Below are positions 45,491 to 57,945 of a stretch of 64,000 nucleotides of DNA, one piece after another; position 1 is the stretch's first letter; each line of letters begins with the position of its first letter. Below the pieces are notes generated by a model. That model saw nothing but the letters and a program-made list of their open reading frames with translations, was not told the DNA's origin and did no database searches. The translations under genes and the position numbers were made by a program. Origin of the DNA: UBA6164 sp964527325 (lineage in GTDB: Bacteria > Patescibacteriota > Gracilibacteria > BD1-5 > UBA6164); NCBI GenBank assembly GCA_964527325.1, contig CAZGNU010000002.1:3833-67832 (forward strand), given 5' to 3'.

Positions 45491-45565
45491 TTAAAAACAT
45501 ATCTCTATTTTCAAGAAAAATATTATCAATATAACTAAAAAGTATATAATAACCTTTATGAGCAT
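45491..45565 (-). CDS. Tiny hydrophobic peptide with strong Shine-Dalgarno
   Basis: 24 residues: MLIK, then a single hydrophobic segment (VIIYFLVILIIFFL), then KIEICF. A perfect AAGGAGG lies 7 bases before the ATG, unusual in this window. Upstream in its leader is a hairpin (AAGTAGCTG with CAGTTACTT, 45595-45624) followed by a T-run, like an attenuator. Size and topology resemble type I toxin peptides or small membrane regulators. No family can be named. Confidence 0.5.
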   Translation of the reverse strand: MLIKVIIYFLVILIIFFLKIEICF

Positions 45566-45594
45566 AATACTACCTCCTTATACTCATTAAAAAA

Positions 45595-45624
45595 TAAGTA
45601 ACTGATTATAAATAACCAGCTACT
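45595..45624 (-). promoter_or_regulatory. Attenuator-like hairpin in the small peptide leader
   Basis: On the minus strand AAGTAGCTG-12 bases-CAGTTACTT, then ATTTTTT, placed before the Shine-Dalgarno of the 24-residue peptide. It could stop transcription early. Confidence 0.45.
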
Positions 45625-45689
45625 TAAGTATATACAAAATATAGACTTTTACAAATTTAATTTTATTTGACTTTTTTATTTTTTTACCT

Positions 45690-45905
45690 AAAACACTCTT
45701 ACTTTTTAGGAGGAAGTATAATTTGGAATGTCGAATTACACAGCTTTCTATTATAATCAAACCGATCTCTCTCTAGTGTTGAATTACTTTGAGTCGTACA
45801 TTGTAATTCCCAATGATTGAGCGGAAGCGATATAATACGTTAAGTCTTTTGACATTCCAATTTAGTTCCACATGTGTTTTTATACATGTGGAACTTTTTT
45901 ATATC
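45690..45905 (+). other. Structured element: noncoding RNA or transposon relic
   Basis: A less AT-rich island. GGAATGTC (45725-45732) pairs with GACATTCC (45851-45858), and inside it GAATTACA (45733-45740) pairs with TGTAATTC (45802-45809). A strong terminator (GTTCCACATGT...ACATGTGGAAC, then T-run, 45865-45900) follows. It fits a stable small RNA of about 170-200 bases. Alternatively, ATG 45728 opens a 35-codon frame (FYYNQTDLSLVLNYF) with a distant AGGAGG at 45708, which resembles the N-terminus of some transposases; the element would then be a MITE-like relic with 8-bp ends. The two readings cannot be separated by eye. Confidence 0.5.
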
Positions 45906-47914
45906 CCATACCTCTCCATAAAAGCTTTATTTTCTACTTCCCTTCACATGAAATCTAAAAATAATTCTGGAGCTTTTTTTCTAGTTCATTGTCATAGGAT
46001 TGTGCTTAGAAATTTGTCTCATGTTTTTGGATCAAACATTCACATTTTTTTGATTCTAGAAAAAATATCTGCTTCAATTATTTCTGCCCATAGGTATGAA
46101 TAATACCCTGCAGCATATCATCATGCAAAAATATGACTGAATTGGCAGTACATTTTGTAATCGTTTGATTTTTTGAATACCGAGTACTTGTTCACTATTT
46201 CAAGTACTTTTTTATCTAAAGCTTTAACATTTTTTGGTATATCTGAAGAATGCAAAGTCATATCTAAAAGAGTAAGCTCATTTTGTCTAGCTACAAAAAC
46301 TCATGTCATGTATGTTTTGAGTTTATCAAGCTTGTCTAACATAGCTTTTGAAATACTTTTACCTGTTTTTATGTGCTTAGATAATTTTTCTAAACTTTCT
46401 CTTTCTCACACCCAATTTTCATGTATCTGACTTGGTAATTCTACAAAATCCCATTCAACTCAAAATCATGATAATTCACTGTGTGGACTTTCAGATAAAA
46501 TCTCATGTAAAGCATGACCAAATTCATGAAAAAGCGTTTCTACATCTCTTAAATAAATAGTTGTTTTTCCTGAGTTTGCTTTTTGAAAATTACAAACATT
46601 TAATACCATTGGTACTTTTTTTGCTCATAAAAAAGTCTTTTCTCTTAAATTATTTGCCCAAGCTCATGATGATTTTGAATTTCTATAAAAAGGATCTAAA
46701 AAATAATAAGAAATTAATTTTCCTCACTTATATATTTCATATAATCTAACATCATCATTATATAATTCCTTTTTTACTTGTTTAATTTCAATAGAATAAA
46801 AATCTTTTACAAATGTGTGTAAATAATTAATTACATTTTCAAGTTCAAAATATTCTTTTAGTTTTTTATCATCTATTTTGTATTTTTCTTCCTTATATTT
46901 TCTAGAATAAAAAGTAACATCACATGACTCTATTTTTTTTATTTTAAAATATTTCTTTAATGTATCTAGCTCTTTTTCTGCCTTTTCTCTAGCTCTTTTA
47001 GATATTCATTCTACTAAACTAAATACTTGCTTTGGTGATTCAGCCATTTTAGAATTTAAACTAAGTTCAGCATAATTTTTATAGCCTAAAATTTTTGATT
47101 TTTCTTTTTTTAATTTTAATATTTCTAAAATATTTTTTCTATTATCAAATTTTCATTCTGAAGCTGTTTTGTTTCTAATAGTTTCAAAATCTTTTCTAAT
47201 CTTTCTAGAAGTACAATATTTCATTATAGCACCATAACTCGTAGGATCAGCATCAAATAAATATCATTTTTTTTGTTCATCATCAAATTTATACTTCTTA
47301 TTATAAGCTTCTAGAGTAATTTCAAGTACCTCTTTTGGTAAATCTTTAATAACTTCAAAATCAGTAATTGTATATTCAAAAGTTTTTTCATCATCTACTA
47401 TATTATTTGAAAAAACGTCTGATAATTTTCAAAGTTTTTTATTTATTTTTTTAAGTTTTTCTTGATCTTTTTTATTTAAATCTATTCATCTATCCTTAAA
47501 AGTTTTTATTCTAATTTGCATTATTCTTTTTTGATCAGAATCCAACTTACAATTATCATTTACATATATTAAATGCTCAAAATAATCTCTAGAATAAGAT
47601 ATCTCGTGCATGAAATCATATAACTTTGGTCTAAATTTATTGATTATTTCTCTTGTTTGATCAGTTCCATTTACTTTATCCAAATGACCTAATAATCACC
47701 AAAAATAATCAAGTAAACTCTCCTCTTCAAAACTATCAAATGTTAACTCTTTGTTTTCCATTAACAATAAAGTATTAAACTTTTGTTTTTCTTTTTTTAA
47801 TAAGTCTTTTAGTACATCTAATGCTACATCTAAAACTTCTTCTGAAAAAAGAAATTTTAGGTTTGGAAATTCACTTTTCTCTAATTCTTCAATTATTTGT
47901 TTTTTAATTTTCAT
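45899..47914 (-). CDS. M3-family oligopeptidase
   Basis: 671 residues. The zinc site HEFGHALHEIL is complete (His, Glu, His), with the distal Glu helix region ELPSQIHENW in place, and VPMVLNVCNFQ upstream, all typical of the M3 family (PrlC/Dcp/PepF relatives). The N-terminal helical half is present, so the enzyme looks whole. Cytoplasmic peptide turnover is the likely role. Confidence 0.93.
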
Positions 47915-47985
47915 TGTTTTGTTTATTTTTTTTAATTTTTAGATAGAATGATTTTATAATATTAAAATAATAATTCAAGAAATAA

Positions 47986-48648
47986 ATGAAAATAATTCCA
48001 AAAATTGAATCTTCATGGGGAAAAGTACTAAAAGATGAACTAAATAAATCATATTTTGAAAAAATAGAAAAAAAATTAAAAAAAGATAAAGAAAACTTAA
48101 TAACTATTTACCCAAAAAAAGAAAATATATTTAAAGCCTTTGAAAAAACTCCCTTTGATAAAATAAAAGTTGTGATTATATGACAAGATCCTTACCATGG
48201 AGAATGACAAGCTCAAGGTTTTTGTTTTTCAGTTCCTAAATGAACTAAAATACCTCCTAGCTTAAGAAATATCTATAAAGAATTATGAGAAAAAAGTATA
48301 AATTGAGATTTAACCAACTGGACTGAACAAGGTATATTTTTATTAAATGCAATTCTAACAGTACAAGCCTGAAATCCAGCTAGTCATGCAAAAATTGGTT
48401 GGGAAAAATTTACAGATGCAGTTATAAAAACAATTTCTAATGAAAAGAAGTGAGTAATATTTTTGCTTTGGTGAGCTTTTGCTCAAGGTAAAGAAAAATT
48501 AATAAATACTAAAAAACATACTGTTTTAAAAACAACACACCCTTCCCCTTTTTCAGCACACAAATGATTTTTGTGAAGTAATTGTTTTAAAGATGTTAAC
48601 AAAATGTTGAAAGAAAAGTGAGAGAATGAAATTGATTGGAGTATATAG
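47986..48648 (+). CDS. ung: Uracil-DNA glycosylase
   Basis: 220 residues. IIGQDPYHGEGQAQGFCFSV carries the catalytic Asp/His water-activating loop, LLNAILTVQAGNPASHAKIG follows, and HPSPFSAHKGFLG is the DNA-intercalation loop. Family 1 UDG, removing uracil from DNA. The first glycine of the catalytic loop is TGA. Confidence 0.96.
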
Positions 48649-48732
48649 ATATTTAATAGACATTTAATATAAATTTGACATAATATATTTATATTATATA
48701 TTTGTGTTATTTATTATTCTATAAATATAATT

Positions 48733-49812
48733 ATGCTAACCACTACTTTTGAGAATGAAAAAGAAACTTGTAATGATATATATGAAGTTTTATGACACTC
48801 TATTGTTTTTAGATCTTTAATTGAATGCGTATTTCCTGAATTAATATGTGAGTTTTCTCTTGAAAATCCAAAAAAAAGAGAAGATAGAGAAAATTTTTTA
48901 AGTAAAACAAAAAATACACAAAAAATTTTAGATTACTTTAGTCAACAAGATAAATGGCTTTTATTTGAAGAAGTATTATTATGACTTTATGAAAAACACA
49001 AAGAAGCTTTAAACCCAAATGAACAACAAAAAAATATGCTTTGAATTGCTATTAAAGCAATTAAAGAATATATATCTATACTAAATAATGAAACTACAAA
49101 TACATCAAATTTAGCTTTAACAAAAAAAAGTGACACAATCGTAGGATGATTAAAAAAAAAATTTTTAAAAATAATAGCAGAACAATTAATTATTAATAAA
49201 TCAAAAGATTCTACAGAAAGAACTATTATATCTAGCCTGGAATGATTTACTGCAACTGATTCTTCCTCAGAATGAAAAACAGAAGAGCTTTTTGGTAAAA
49301 AAATTTCTAAAGTTTGATGAATATATATTGATGTTGAAACAAGAACACCTATTATAATTGAATGAAGATATACAATAATTAATAAATTTCCTAGATATAA
49401 TCAAATAACTGTGGTAATTTATGATACTCATACAGAAGAAGAAATGACTGTCTTATTAACTTCAAATTTTGAAATTGCAAAGGATGAAGAATGATCTATA
49501 ATTAGAGAAAATGTTAATAATATTAAAAAAGATTTTTTTGGAAAAGAATATTTTAAACATTTAGTTACAACAAAACATTGAGATAATTGAAAAATGGACC
49601 ACTGTAAATTTTTAACAAAAAGCTGACAATCCCTAAAAGATAATACTTCATGAAGAATTATTGAACATCTTGTAATATATAATTTTTGATGTTATATTGC
49701 AACAGTTATTGATAATTGAAATAGTAAAAAAATAATTTTAAATAAAAACCTAGAAGAAGTTACTTGATTAAAAAAACTTTGAATTAATTTTTCTAGATTT
49801 ATGATGAATTAA
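48733..49812 (+). CDS. Protein of unknown function
   Basis: 359 residues, one open frame with many TGA glycines and a TAA stop. Acidic and Lys-rich, no signal peptide or membrane segment. The second half has alternating beta strands (IYIDVETRTPIIIEGRYTII, ITVVIYDTHTEEEMTVLLT, IEHLVIYNFGCYIATVI). No family recognised; small C-terminal similarity to general cytoplasmic proteins cannot be judged. Confidence 0.7.
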
Positions 49813-49831
49813 TTTGTCTAGATTTATATAG

Positions 49832-50653
49832 TTATTTTAACCTAATCTGCTTAGAATTGTTAGAAGATATCACACTTTTTCATGTTTGTTTTTCTATAAC
49901 GTTTCTTGCTTCTTTCGCTGCTTTTCAACCAACTTGAGCAACTTTTTTATTTTCTTCTATATTTTTTGGTTTTTGTTCTTTGGAAATCTCAGTAGTTGAT
50001 GCTTCAGCTAGCATATTCAAAACTAATTCAAGATTTGTCATGTTGTCTCTTAGGTTTTCTTTTTTGAGATCTTTAAATTGTTTATACTGTTTTACCGATT
50101 TTCATGACCATGCTTTTGTTATTTCATCTGTTAATATTGCATACTCTAAACCTTCTTTAACTCATCTTGTATCCCATTCGTCAGTAAGTTCTTTTCTTAC
50201 TTCAATACTTTTTAAACGTTGATTAATCCACTGTTTCGAATAACCTTTTTGTAAATAAGTTTTCATAGCTCTATCCATAGCCAATTCTGGATCCTCTGTT
50301 TCTTCTATTCTTTCATATCATATTTTTGCAAGCCATAATTTTAATGGCTCTGTTTTTTTAGATGGAATTGATTGAATAAGTCTTAAAATTGTTTCTGTAT
50401 CAGAAACATCTGTTTCTCTCATTTTTCAATCAATTGCTAACAATTTCAAACGGCTACAATTTGTAGCCACTTCACTTCATTCTTTTTTAAGTCTAGTTTT
50501 TAATACACTCCAATATTTTCTTGGATTAGAACTTTCCGTTAATACTTCAATTATATCAACAACAGAAAAATACCAAAGTTCTTTTTCCTTATCCCATTTT
50601 CTACGAATTTGTTTATCATTAAACAAAATTAATGAATTTCCTTTTTTAGTCAT
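49832..50653 (-). CDS. Bro-N domain protein
   Basis: 273 residues. ELWYFSVVDIIEVLTESSNP, RKYWSVLKTRLKKEGSEVAT and ETILRLIQSIPSKKTEPLKL, then WLAKIGYERIEETEDPELAM, are the Bro-N module widespread in phages and in CPR genomes. The C-terminal half (EYAILTDEITKAWSGKSVKQ, DLKKENLRDNMTNLELVLNM) is also conserved. Probably a DNA-binding regulator; phage origin is likely in general but no other phage gene is adjacent. Confidence 0.85.
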
Positions 50654-50658
50654 TTTTA

Positions 50659-51693
50659 TTAATAATTATTTAAATTTTTTAAAATTTCCTCTGTCTTCCT
50701 AGAATAACTAATTCCTACAAAAGGAATTTCATAGACCTGTGACAATATAATCGAATGCAATCTCATTGCTAAACATATATCAAATTCTTTGTAGATATAT
50801 TTTTTGTATACTTCTTCCATAGAACTTATAATCCTAATTTTTTCATTTATTCTTAAAAATTTACTTAAAAATAAATAATCATTAGCTAATCTGTCTATTT
50901 TGTGAAAACTATGAGGTAATAGTATTACTTGTCCTCACTGCTCTAAAATATAATTTATTATTTCATTTATTCTTCCTTCTTCCAATTTATCACCCACTAT
51001 TCCATTTTTATCACTCAAATATCATTTTCTAAGAGCTAATGCTATTTTTTTTCATTCTAAATCTATATCACTCAAATCATTAACAGAAAATTCTAATGAA
51101 TTAACTTGTTTAATTAAAAAACTTTGTTTATGTTTTTTATTTACATCATTAAAAACTGGATCTTGTACTATTTTAGAATTAATTCATAGTTCAGTTAATA
51201 ACTGACTACTATATTTATCTCTAACTTTTATACTATTTGCCTTTTTAAATATCTTTTTTATTTTTTTGTAATTATTTTTATCATTTATATTAATTCATAC
51301 TGCAAAAAAATTAATTTTTTTTCTAAATAATCTAAAAATATTCGTTCTAAAAATCCAAGAATCAAGAGGATTTTTTGTTGTTTGTTTTTCTGTGTCATAA
51401 ATAATTCCACCTCAACCTATAACTATTAAATCACTTTTTGAAACAGTATTTAAAAAAGCAAAAAAATTACTAATATTTCTGAAAATATTTGATGCCTTTT
51501 TTATTCATATAGGAAAATATTCCTTGTAAATAATATTAGATTTTTTAAAAAATGGATTTTTGTAATCATAAGAAAAAACAACAAACTGAGTATCTTTTCA
51601 GTACTCTGCTTCTAACATTTTTATCTCATTTTTTAATATAAGCTCATCTCCCAAGTTTTGTGCTCAAATTGATGCGAATATTGATATTATCAT
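50659..51693 (-). CDS. Polysaccharide pyruvyl transferase family protein (CsaB-like)
   Basis: 344 residues. MIISIFASIGAQNLGDELIL, VSKSDLIVIGGGGIIYDTEK, KKIALALRKGYLSD and RLHSIILSQVYEIPFVGISY are the successive motifs of the family that transfers pyruvate to cell-wall or S-layer-anchoring sugars. It could anchor surface proteins such as those seen elsewhere in the window. Confidence 0.85.
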
Positions 51694-51699
51694 TCGTTT

Positions 51700-51981
51700 T
51701 TATATTAGTTCTAATTTAATTTTAGCATCCAATCATACTAATATTTTTGACAATGTTGTTAAACTTATATTTGCATTTCAGCTTTCAATTCTTGCAATAA
51801 CTGATTGAGTAGTTCATGCTCTTTTTGCCAATTTTAATTGAGAAAAATTTCGTTTTTTTCTTATTTTTTTAATCTCTTCTAATAACATATATTTGAATTT
51901 TTCCTTTTCATAAAGTTCTTTTAATTCAGGATCTTTTGCAAATGCTTCCTTTTTATGTTGTTCATGTGTATAAAATTTCAT
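51700..51981 (-). CDS. XRE-family antitoxin, HigA-like
   Basis: 93 residues with a helix-turn-helix: FSQLKLAKRAGTTQSVIARI, ESGNANISLTTLSKIL. The N-terminal FYTHEQHKKEAFAKDPELKE is common in HigA-type antitoxins. It lies downstream of the toxin gene, the HigBA order. Confidence 0.82.
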
Positions 51982-52038
51982 AATCTATAAATTATAATGT
52001 ATAAATATATAGCATATATGCTATATATTACTAATTTT

Positions 52039-52392
52039 TTATTTTTTTCAAAATCTTTTTATAAAATTCTTTTTATATTTAATTATTTTATTTAAAATTT
52101 CTCTTTTTAATTTATTATCCTTCTTTATAAATCAATCTAATAAAACAATACTATTTCAAAAATATATAAAATAAAAAACTCTACAAATATTACTTTGATC
52201 TTTGATTCTTAATTCATAAATTTTTTCTTTTAAATATTTAACATCATCAACAGAAAGTTTATCATAAGCCAGTAAATCAATTTTAAAATATATTTTTGTT
52301 AATAATTGTTTATTATTTTTCTTTAAAAAATTATAAAATATAATTAATGGCTTTTTTCAATTTTCCTTTTCGTAATATATTATATCTTTCAT
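52039..52392 (-). CDS. HigB/RelE-like toxin
   Basis: 117 residues with KIYELRIKDQSNICRVFYFI, the core of phage-derived Gp49/HigB toxins, and a basic C-terminus. The first gene of the pair with the XRE protein at 51700. Confidence 0.8.
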
Positions 52393-52414
52393 TTCCTATA
52401 TTTTATTATAATAA

Positions 52415-53956
52415 TTAAATCTCCTCCTTCTTCCTAAAACTCAAAGCCTCTAATATATGTTGTTTTTCAATATTTTTCACTCCCTCTAAATCAGCTATTG
52501 TCCTAGCTAATTTCAATATTCTAAAATAAGCTCTAGCTGAAAGATTCATATTTGTAATTGCTTGTTTTAAAATTAAATGTGTATCATCATCCAGTTGACA
52601 ATATTTATTTATTTCTTTTGTTCACATTTCTGAATTGAAAGTAGTTTTTGTTCATGAAAATCTTTCTAATTGAAACTCTCTTGATTTTTCTACTCTTTGT
52701 TTAATATTTTTAGAATTTTCTCAAGCATTATAATTTTCTCATACCTTAAATTTTTCTACTTTTACTTTGGGTACATCTATAAACATATCTACCCTATCAA
52801 TTAATGGTCATGAAAGTTTTCATCTATAATTTGCTACCTGTCTATGAGAACAAACACAATCCTTATCAGAATCAGTTAGGTATCAACAAGGACAAGGATT
52901 CATAGATCAAACCATGATAAATTGAGCTGGATAAGTATAGCTTGCATTTATTCTATTTATTGTGATAGTTCCATCTTCAAGTGGTTGTCTTAGTACCTCT
53001 AAAACTGATTTTTCAAACTCTAAAATTTCATCTAAAAAAAGCACTCATTTATGAGATAAACTTATTTCCCCAGGTCTAGCATTTCTTCATCAACCAACAA
53101 TACTCACACTTGACGCAGTATGATGAATTGTTCTAAATGGTCTTTTAGTAATGATAGGATTTTTTGCACTTAAAAGCCCTGAAATGCTGTATAGTTTTGA
53201 AACATCAATAGCTTCATCTATACTCAAATCAGGTAATATTGTAGAAAAAGCCTTACTAAGCATTGTTTTTCAACTTCCAGGAGGACCATCCATGACAATA
53301 TTATGTCCTCATGAAGCTGCTATTTCTAAAGCTCTTTTTGCATGTTCTTGTCCTAAAATATATTTAAAATCAAAATTACTATTTAAATTAAATGATTTTT
53401 TTCACTCTTTTACAAAATCTAATTTTTCTGCTATTTCTAAATCCATTCACCCATTAAGCATTTGTTTAACTTCTCATAAATTATCAACTGCTATAACATC
53501 AATACCAGGAATCACAGAAGCTTCTTTTGCATTTATTTTTGGTACAAATATTCTTTTAAATCATTTTTCTTTTGCTCATATTGTAGCTGGAAGCACTGAA
53601 GCTACTTTTCTAAGTCTTCAATCAAGTGATAATTCTCAAATAAAAACAGAACTATCTATATACTTTTCATCTATAAATCACTCATTTAATAATATTCAAA
53701 TTGCTATTGGTAAATCAAAACTCGGACCAACTTTTTTAATATTTGCTGGTGCTAAATTAACAGTTATTCTAGTCATTGGAAGCTTGTTTCAAATTGACTT
53801 AATAGCCGAACGCATTCTCTCCTTACTCTCCTGAACTCCTTGATCAGGTAACCCAACTATTGTAAACTTTGGCATCCCATTATTAATATCCACCTCTATC
53901 TCTATCAAATCAGAATGCAATCAATTAACCGTTATAGAATTTACTTTCGATATCAT
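52415..53956 (-). CDS. comM: ComM/YifB family Mg-chelatase-like ATPase
   Basis: 513 residues. The N-terminus has MPKFTIVGLPDQGVQESKER and LAPANIKKVGPSFDLPIAI. The Walker A NIVMDGPPGSGKTMLSKAFS-type stretch, the sensor GVLFLDEILEFEKSVLEVLR-type stretch and the C-terminal helicase-like arginine region are visible in the read. ComM acts in branch migration during DNA uptake; type IV pilus genes in this window would fit that. The open frame on the other strand at 53151-53834 is a shadow. Confidence 0.95.
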
Positions 53957-54096
53957 AATACGTATTGTTAAAAAAATATAAGTTGTTATATACAAAATAT
54001 ACTCTCACTATATACTTTTAAAAAATATGTCAAATTAAATTTTGAAAAATGAATTTTTTAGTTATATTATAGACATTAATTAATAATTATGTAAAC

Positions 54097-54414
54097 ATGA
54101 AGAAAATATTAGCACTTATGATACTATCTTTTGTATTAACTTCTTGCTGGAATAATACTGAAGATACTTCCGTAGTTGAAGACAACACTCCTGTAGTTGA
54201 AGATAATACGAATAATGATTCAAATACTGAAGATAATATTCCGGTTATAAATAATAATACAGATACTACTGTTATAGATGATAAATCTACAGATACATGA
54301 AGAAATTCTGATATTACTCCAGAAACAAATAGTGCAGATGAAGAAATTTTAGAAGATGAAGTTAATGCTTTATTGGATGAATTTATTGATTCTTTAGATA
54401 ACTATGATAAATAA
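54097..54414 (+). CDS. Small Asp/Asn/Thr-rich lipoprotein
   Basis: 105 residues. Lipobox LTSC at Cys 17 after MKKILALMILSFVLTSC. The mature part is low-complexity, acidic repeats (VVEDNT, DNIPVINNNT). It overlaps the next gene by 11 bases. Function unknown. Confidence 0.75.
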
Positions 54415-55096
54415 AAATATCACTGAAAATATAATTGCACAAATAAATAAAGGAAACAAAAAATCTCCTTTTTTGTTTTTAGGTAAAAATTCCGAAATAC
54501 TTAATTCAGAAATTAGGAATCTGTGACTTGATTTGCTAAAAAAATATGAAATTCCCAGCTCATACTTATATGTTTTTGAAGACAATTGAGAAAAAATCAA
54601 AATCTGAGACATGAGAACTTTCACAGAATTTTCTAACTCAAAACCTCCCTATAAATTTCAAATATTTTTTATAGAAAATATTTCTAGATTTACTATTTGA
54701 GCGGCAAATAGTTTACTAAAATTTTTTGAAGAACCAGATGAAACGAATGTTATATTTTTAACTAATCCCTCTGAAAGCTGAATACTTGATACTATTCTTT
54801 CCAGAGTACAAACTATTTCGGTTTGATGATCTAGTACAGTTGAAAAAGATAATTTTATTTTTAGTATGCTGGAAAGTTATATAAAAGAAAAAAACACAGA
54901 AATATTGTCTTATTATTTTAGAAATAAACTTGAAAAAGAAGAATATATTAATTTCCTAGAAAATCTAATAATATATGCAAAAGAAAATCTAGTATTCATA
55001 GATTTTTTGTCTGAAATAGATGAAGATATAAATGCAATTAAACAAAACAATGTAAACGCAAAGTATGTTGTTGATAAGTGGTTGTTGAGGATATAG
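54404..55096 (+). CDS. holB: DNA polymerase III delta-prime-like protein
   Basis: 230 residues. FFIENISRFTIGAANSLLKF, FEEPDETNVIFLTNPSESGI and LDTILSRVQTISV are the clamp-loader delta-prime motifs (sensor and SRC-like arginine region: SRV here). The N-terminal P-loop is degenerate, as usual in delta-prime. The short length suggests loss of the C-terminal collar domain. Confidence 0.8.
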
Positions 55097-55167
55097 AAAA
55101 AACTAGTATTTTTTATAAAAATTATTATAATAAATCATATATTATATTTCTAAATAATAAACTTGAT

Positions 55168-56439
55168 ATGAACTTTAAAAAAATAAAAGCCTTTACTTTA
55201 GTAGAACTAATAGTAGTAATCACAATCCTAGCAATTTTATGAACGATAGCATTTATATCACTACAATGATATAGTAAAATAGCTAGAGATAGTGTAAGAA
55301 TTAGTGACCTTTCAAATATTGAAAAACAATTAGAAATAAGAGTTACTATTGGTTGAAAACTTCCTATTCCTGAGAATAAAGTTGATATAACTGCTAGTTG
55401 AACTATTATAAGTTACCAAGGATATGCTTGAGAAAATACCTTAAATAATATTTGAGTACACAATTGATGAAAAGATCCTTTAAATGATGAATATTATACA
55501 TATGTAACAAATGTAAATCTAAATAAATATGAGATACTATGATTTTTAGAAAACCAATTAGAAACATGAATAAATAATAATATAGAATTATTGTCTAAAT
55601 GATATGCAATTGATTATACTACAAGAATTCCTATAGTTAGATGAAATAATATATGAGTTTTATTATCAAGTATAGATATGGTACCTATACAAAAAACTTC
55701 TACATCAGTTGATGTTATCAATACTACAACTGAATATAAAGTATATTTAAATAATAGTGATGATTGAATTATAACTGGTACATGAAATGTTTTAGAGGCA
55801 TGATTATATCATAGAATAAATGAAATTTGAAGTTGTAATACTATACTAAAAAATTGAAAATCAATATGAAATGGTATTTATAAAATTGATCCTGAAAATG
55901 ATTGAATTTGATTTAATGCTTATTGTGATATGGTTACGGACTGAGGAGGGTGGACATTATTAGTATCTCAAGTTGAACCTAATTATTTTTCTGAGGAAGA
56001 ATCTGAATATTATGTTTCAGATGGTGTTTGATTAGTAAATAAATATTCTATTATGTGAAAAAGAACTTTATTTGAACAAAATGGAAAATATACTTTTTTA
56101 TATAGAGATGATTCGAATAATGAAGATAGATGGCAAATAATACATAAAAATTGAGATATTTGAGCATCAGATTGAAATTCAACATGAGAATGTGTATTTT
56201 GAAATAATTACTGAGTATGAAGTAAAGATCATTATTGAAGTAAAGAATATTGCATATATACATATTGATTATCAACATGAAAATATGTACTTTATGATTG
56301 AGATAATATAAATACTTGGTATTGATGAATTGTAAATTTATCCTCATATGCCACATATGGTTTTGTTACTTTTAATTGGAAAGATGAAAATAATTGGCAA
56401 AATGTTTGAAGTACAAAATATTCTTTTTGGGTTAGATAA
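55168..56439 (+). CDS. Type IV pilin-like protein with fibrinogen-like C-terminal domain
   Basis: 423 residues. The N-terminus IKAFTLVELIVVITILAILG is a class III prepilin signal with Phe at +1 and Glu at +5. Near the C-terminus are SCNTILKNGKSIGNGIYKID and YCDMVTDGGGWTLLVS, the start of fibrinogen-related domains (paired Cys, CDM..GGGWT). These bind sugars or acetyl groups in animal and a few bacterial proteins. Two more Cys-containing strands follow. A pilin displaying an FReD-like head would be a surface adhesin. Confidence 0.85.
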
Positions 56440-56445
56440 AAAATT

Positions 56446-57945
56446 ATGAATTATAAAGCATTCTCATTAATTGAATTAATAGTCTGAATAACCATCTCCA
56501 TGATATTGATGGTATCTGTTTGAGTGTTCATAAACAACGGAATGCAAAATATTTTCTCTCAACAAAAAGTACTAGAAAACACAGACAATTTCACTTATTT
56601 TGCTGATAATTTACAAACAAGTTTCAATCTAATACAATCTTGATCATTTGCTCCAGTTACAACTGCTTCATGAATAATCTTCAAAAGACAACAAAATTAC
56701 TGAGAATGAGGTTTTACCTATATTTGAACAGGAATGTTAGATAAAGTATACTGTTTAAGCTGATCAGAAGATACTTTAACAAAGGCTATTTACATCAAAA
56801 ACTTTATCCCTTTTGAAGAACAATGAGAAGATATTTTTAATTATGATTATGATCTAATATTAACATGAAGTACTACTTGATATGTTTCATATCAAAAAGA
56901 ACATGTTGTAAAAGATACTTGATGAAATATAGTAGTATGAAAATGAATATTCTGAGATAAATTTACTGAATGAGCAGATTGAGATGAAATTTATTTAAAT
57001 TCCCCTACATGACTAGCAAAAAGCTGAAGTCTATTATTTATTTCTGATACATTAAACAATAGAATTTTATATTTAGATTGAAATAAAATACACTTATTAC
57101 TAGATGAATCCGATTGACTAAATGAACCAACTTGACTTTATCATGACTGAGATGATTTATATATCTCAAACAGCTGAAACTGAGAAATATTAAAATATTC
57201 TAGTAAAAGTGTAAATCCTTCTGAATTAACTATGACATGATTTACGGAAAACATAGACGGTATTCATGTTTCTTTTTCATGAAGCAATACTCCAGATTTA
57301 GGTAATTTATGAACTTGGGCAATTACATGAAACTCAACAAATCCAAATTATATAACAGGATCAACTGATGAATTAAAATATTATTTTGTTACTAAAAACT
57401 CTACATCAAATCAATGATCTTGCTTATGAAATGAAATAAAATATTCAAATTGAAAACCTAGTATTTATTGTGTTAATTCTTGAAGCTGACAAACAGCTAA
57501 TTATCCAAACAACAATATATCTGAAATAAAAATATCAAATTTATCTTGATTAAGTAATACTTGAAGTTATTATGTAAATCTAAAACTATTTAATTGAACT
57601 TTTGAAGAATATTCTGAATATTTCCCATATTTTACACAATGAGATAATGATTTAACTACAAAAGAAGATAATATTTTAACTATTCATAAATCATGATTAA
57701 ATTACCCTACTTGAATATGGTGAACATGAGATTCTGATTTTAGAGAATTTTGAGATTGAAGTTATTCAAACTTAGATTATCATAAAACTGATACTTTATT
57801 AGACACACCAGTAAAAGAATTAAATATCACAAATAATGCTAATGATTTGATGACTATTATTTTAAAATACTATAATAGATATAATTGTTACAATTTAGAT
57901 GATAATGCGCAGAGGACATTTTTGTTAAAGAAAAATTTGAAATAA
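56446..57945 (+). CDS. Prepilin-type N-terminal domain protein
   Basis: 499 residues. YKAFSLIELIVGITISMILM is a prepilin signal (Phe-S-L-I-E), probably a minor pilin. The rest is a large extracellular part rich in Asn, Trp, Ser, Gly and Thr with several cysteines (CLSGS, SIYCVNSGSG, YNCYNLD), perhaps beta-helical. It starts 6 bases after the previous gene, so both are in one operon. The prepilin peptidase at 712 should process it. Confidence 0.8.

Noticed and set aside
53151..53834. Long plus-strand frame (227 codons)
   Set aside because: Antisense shadow of comM, whose motifs are clear on the minus strand.
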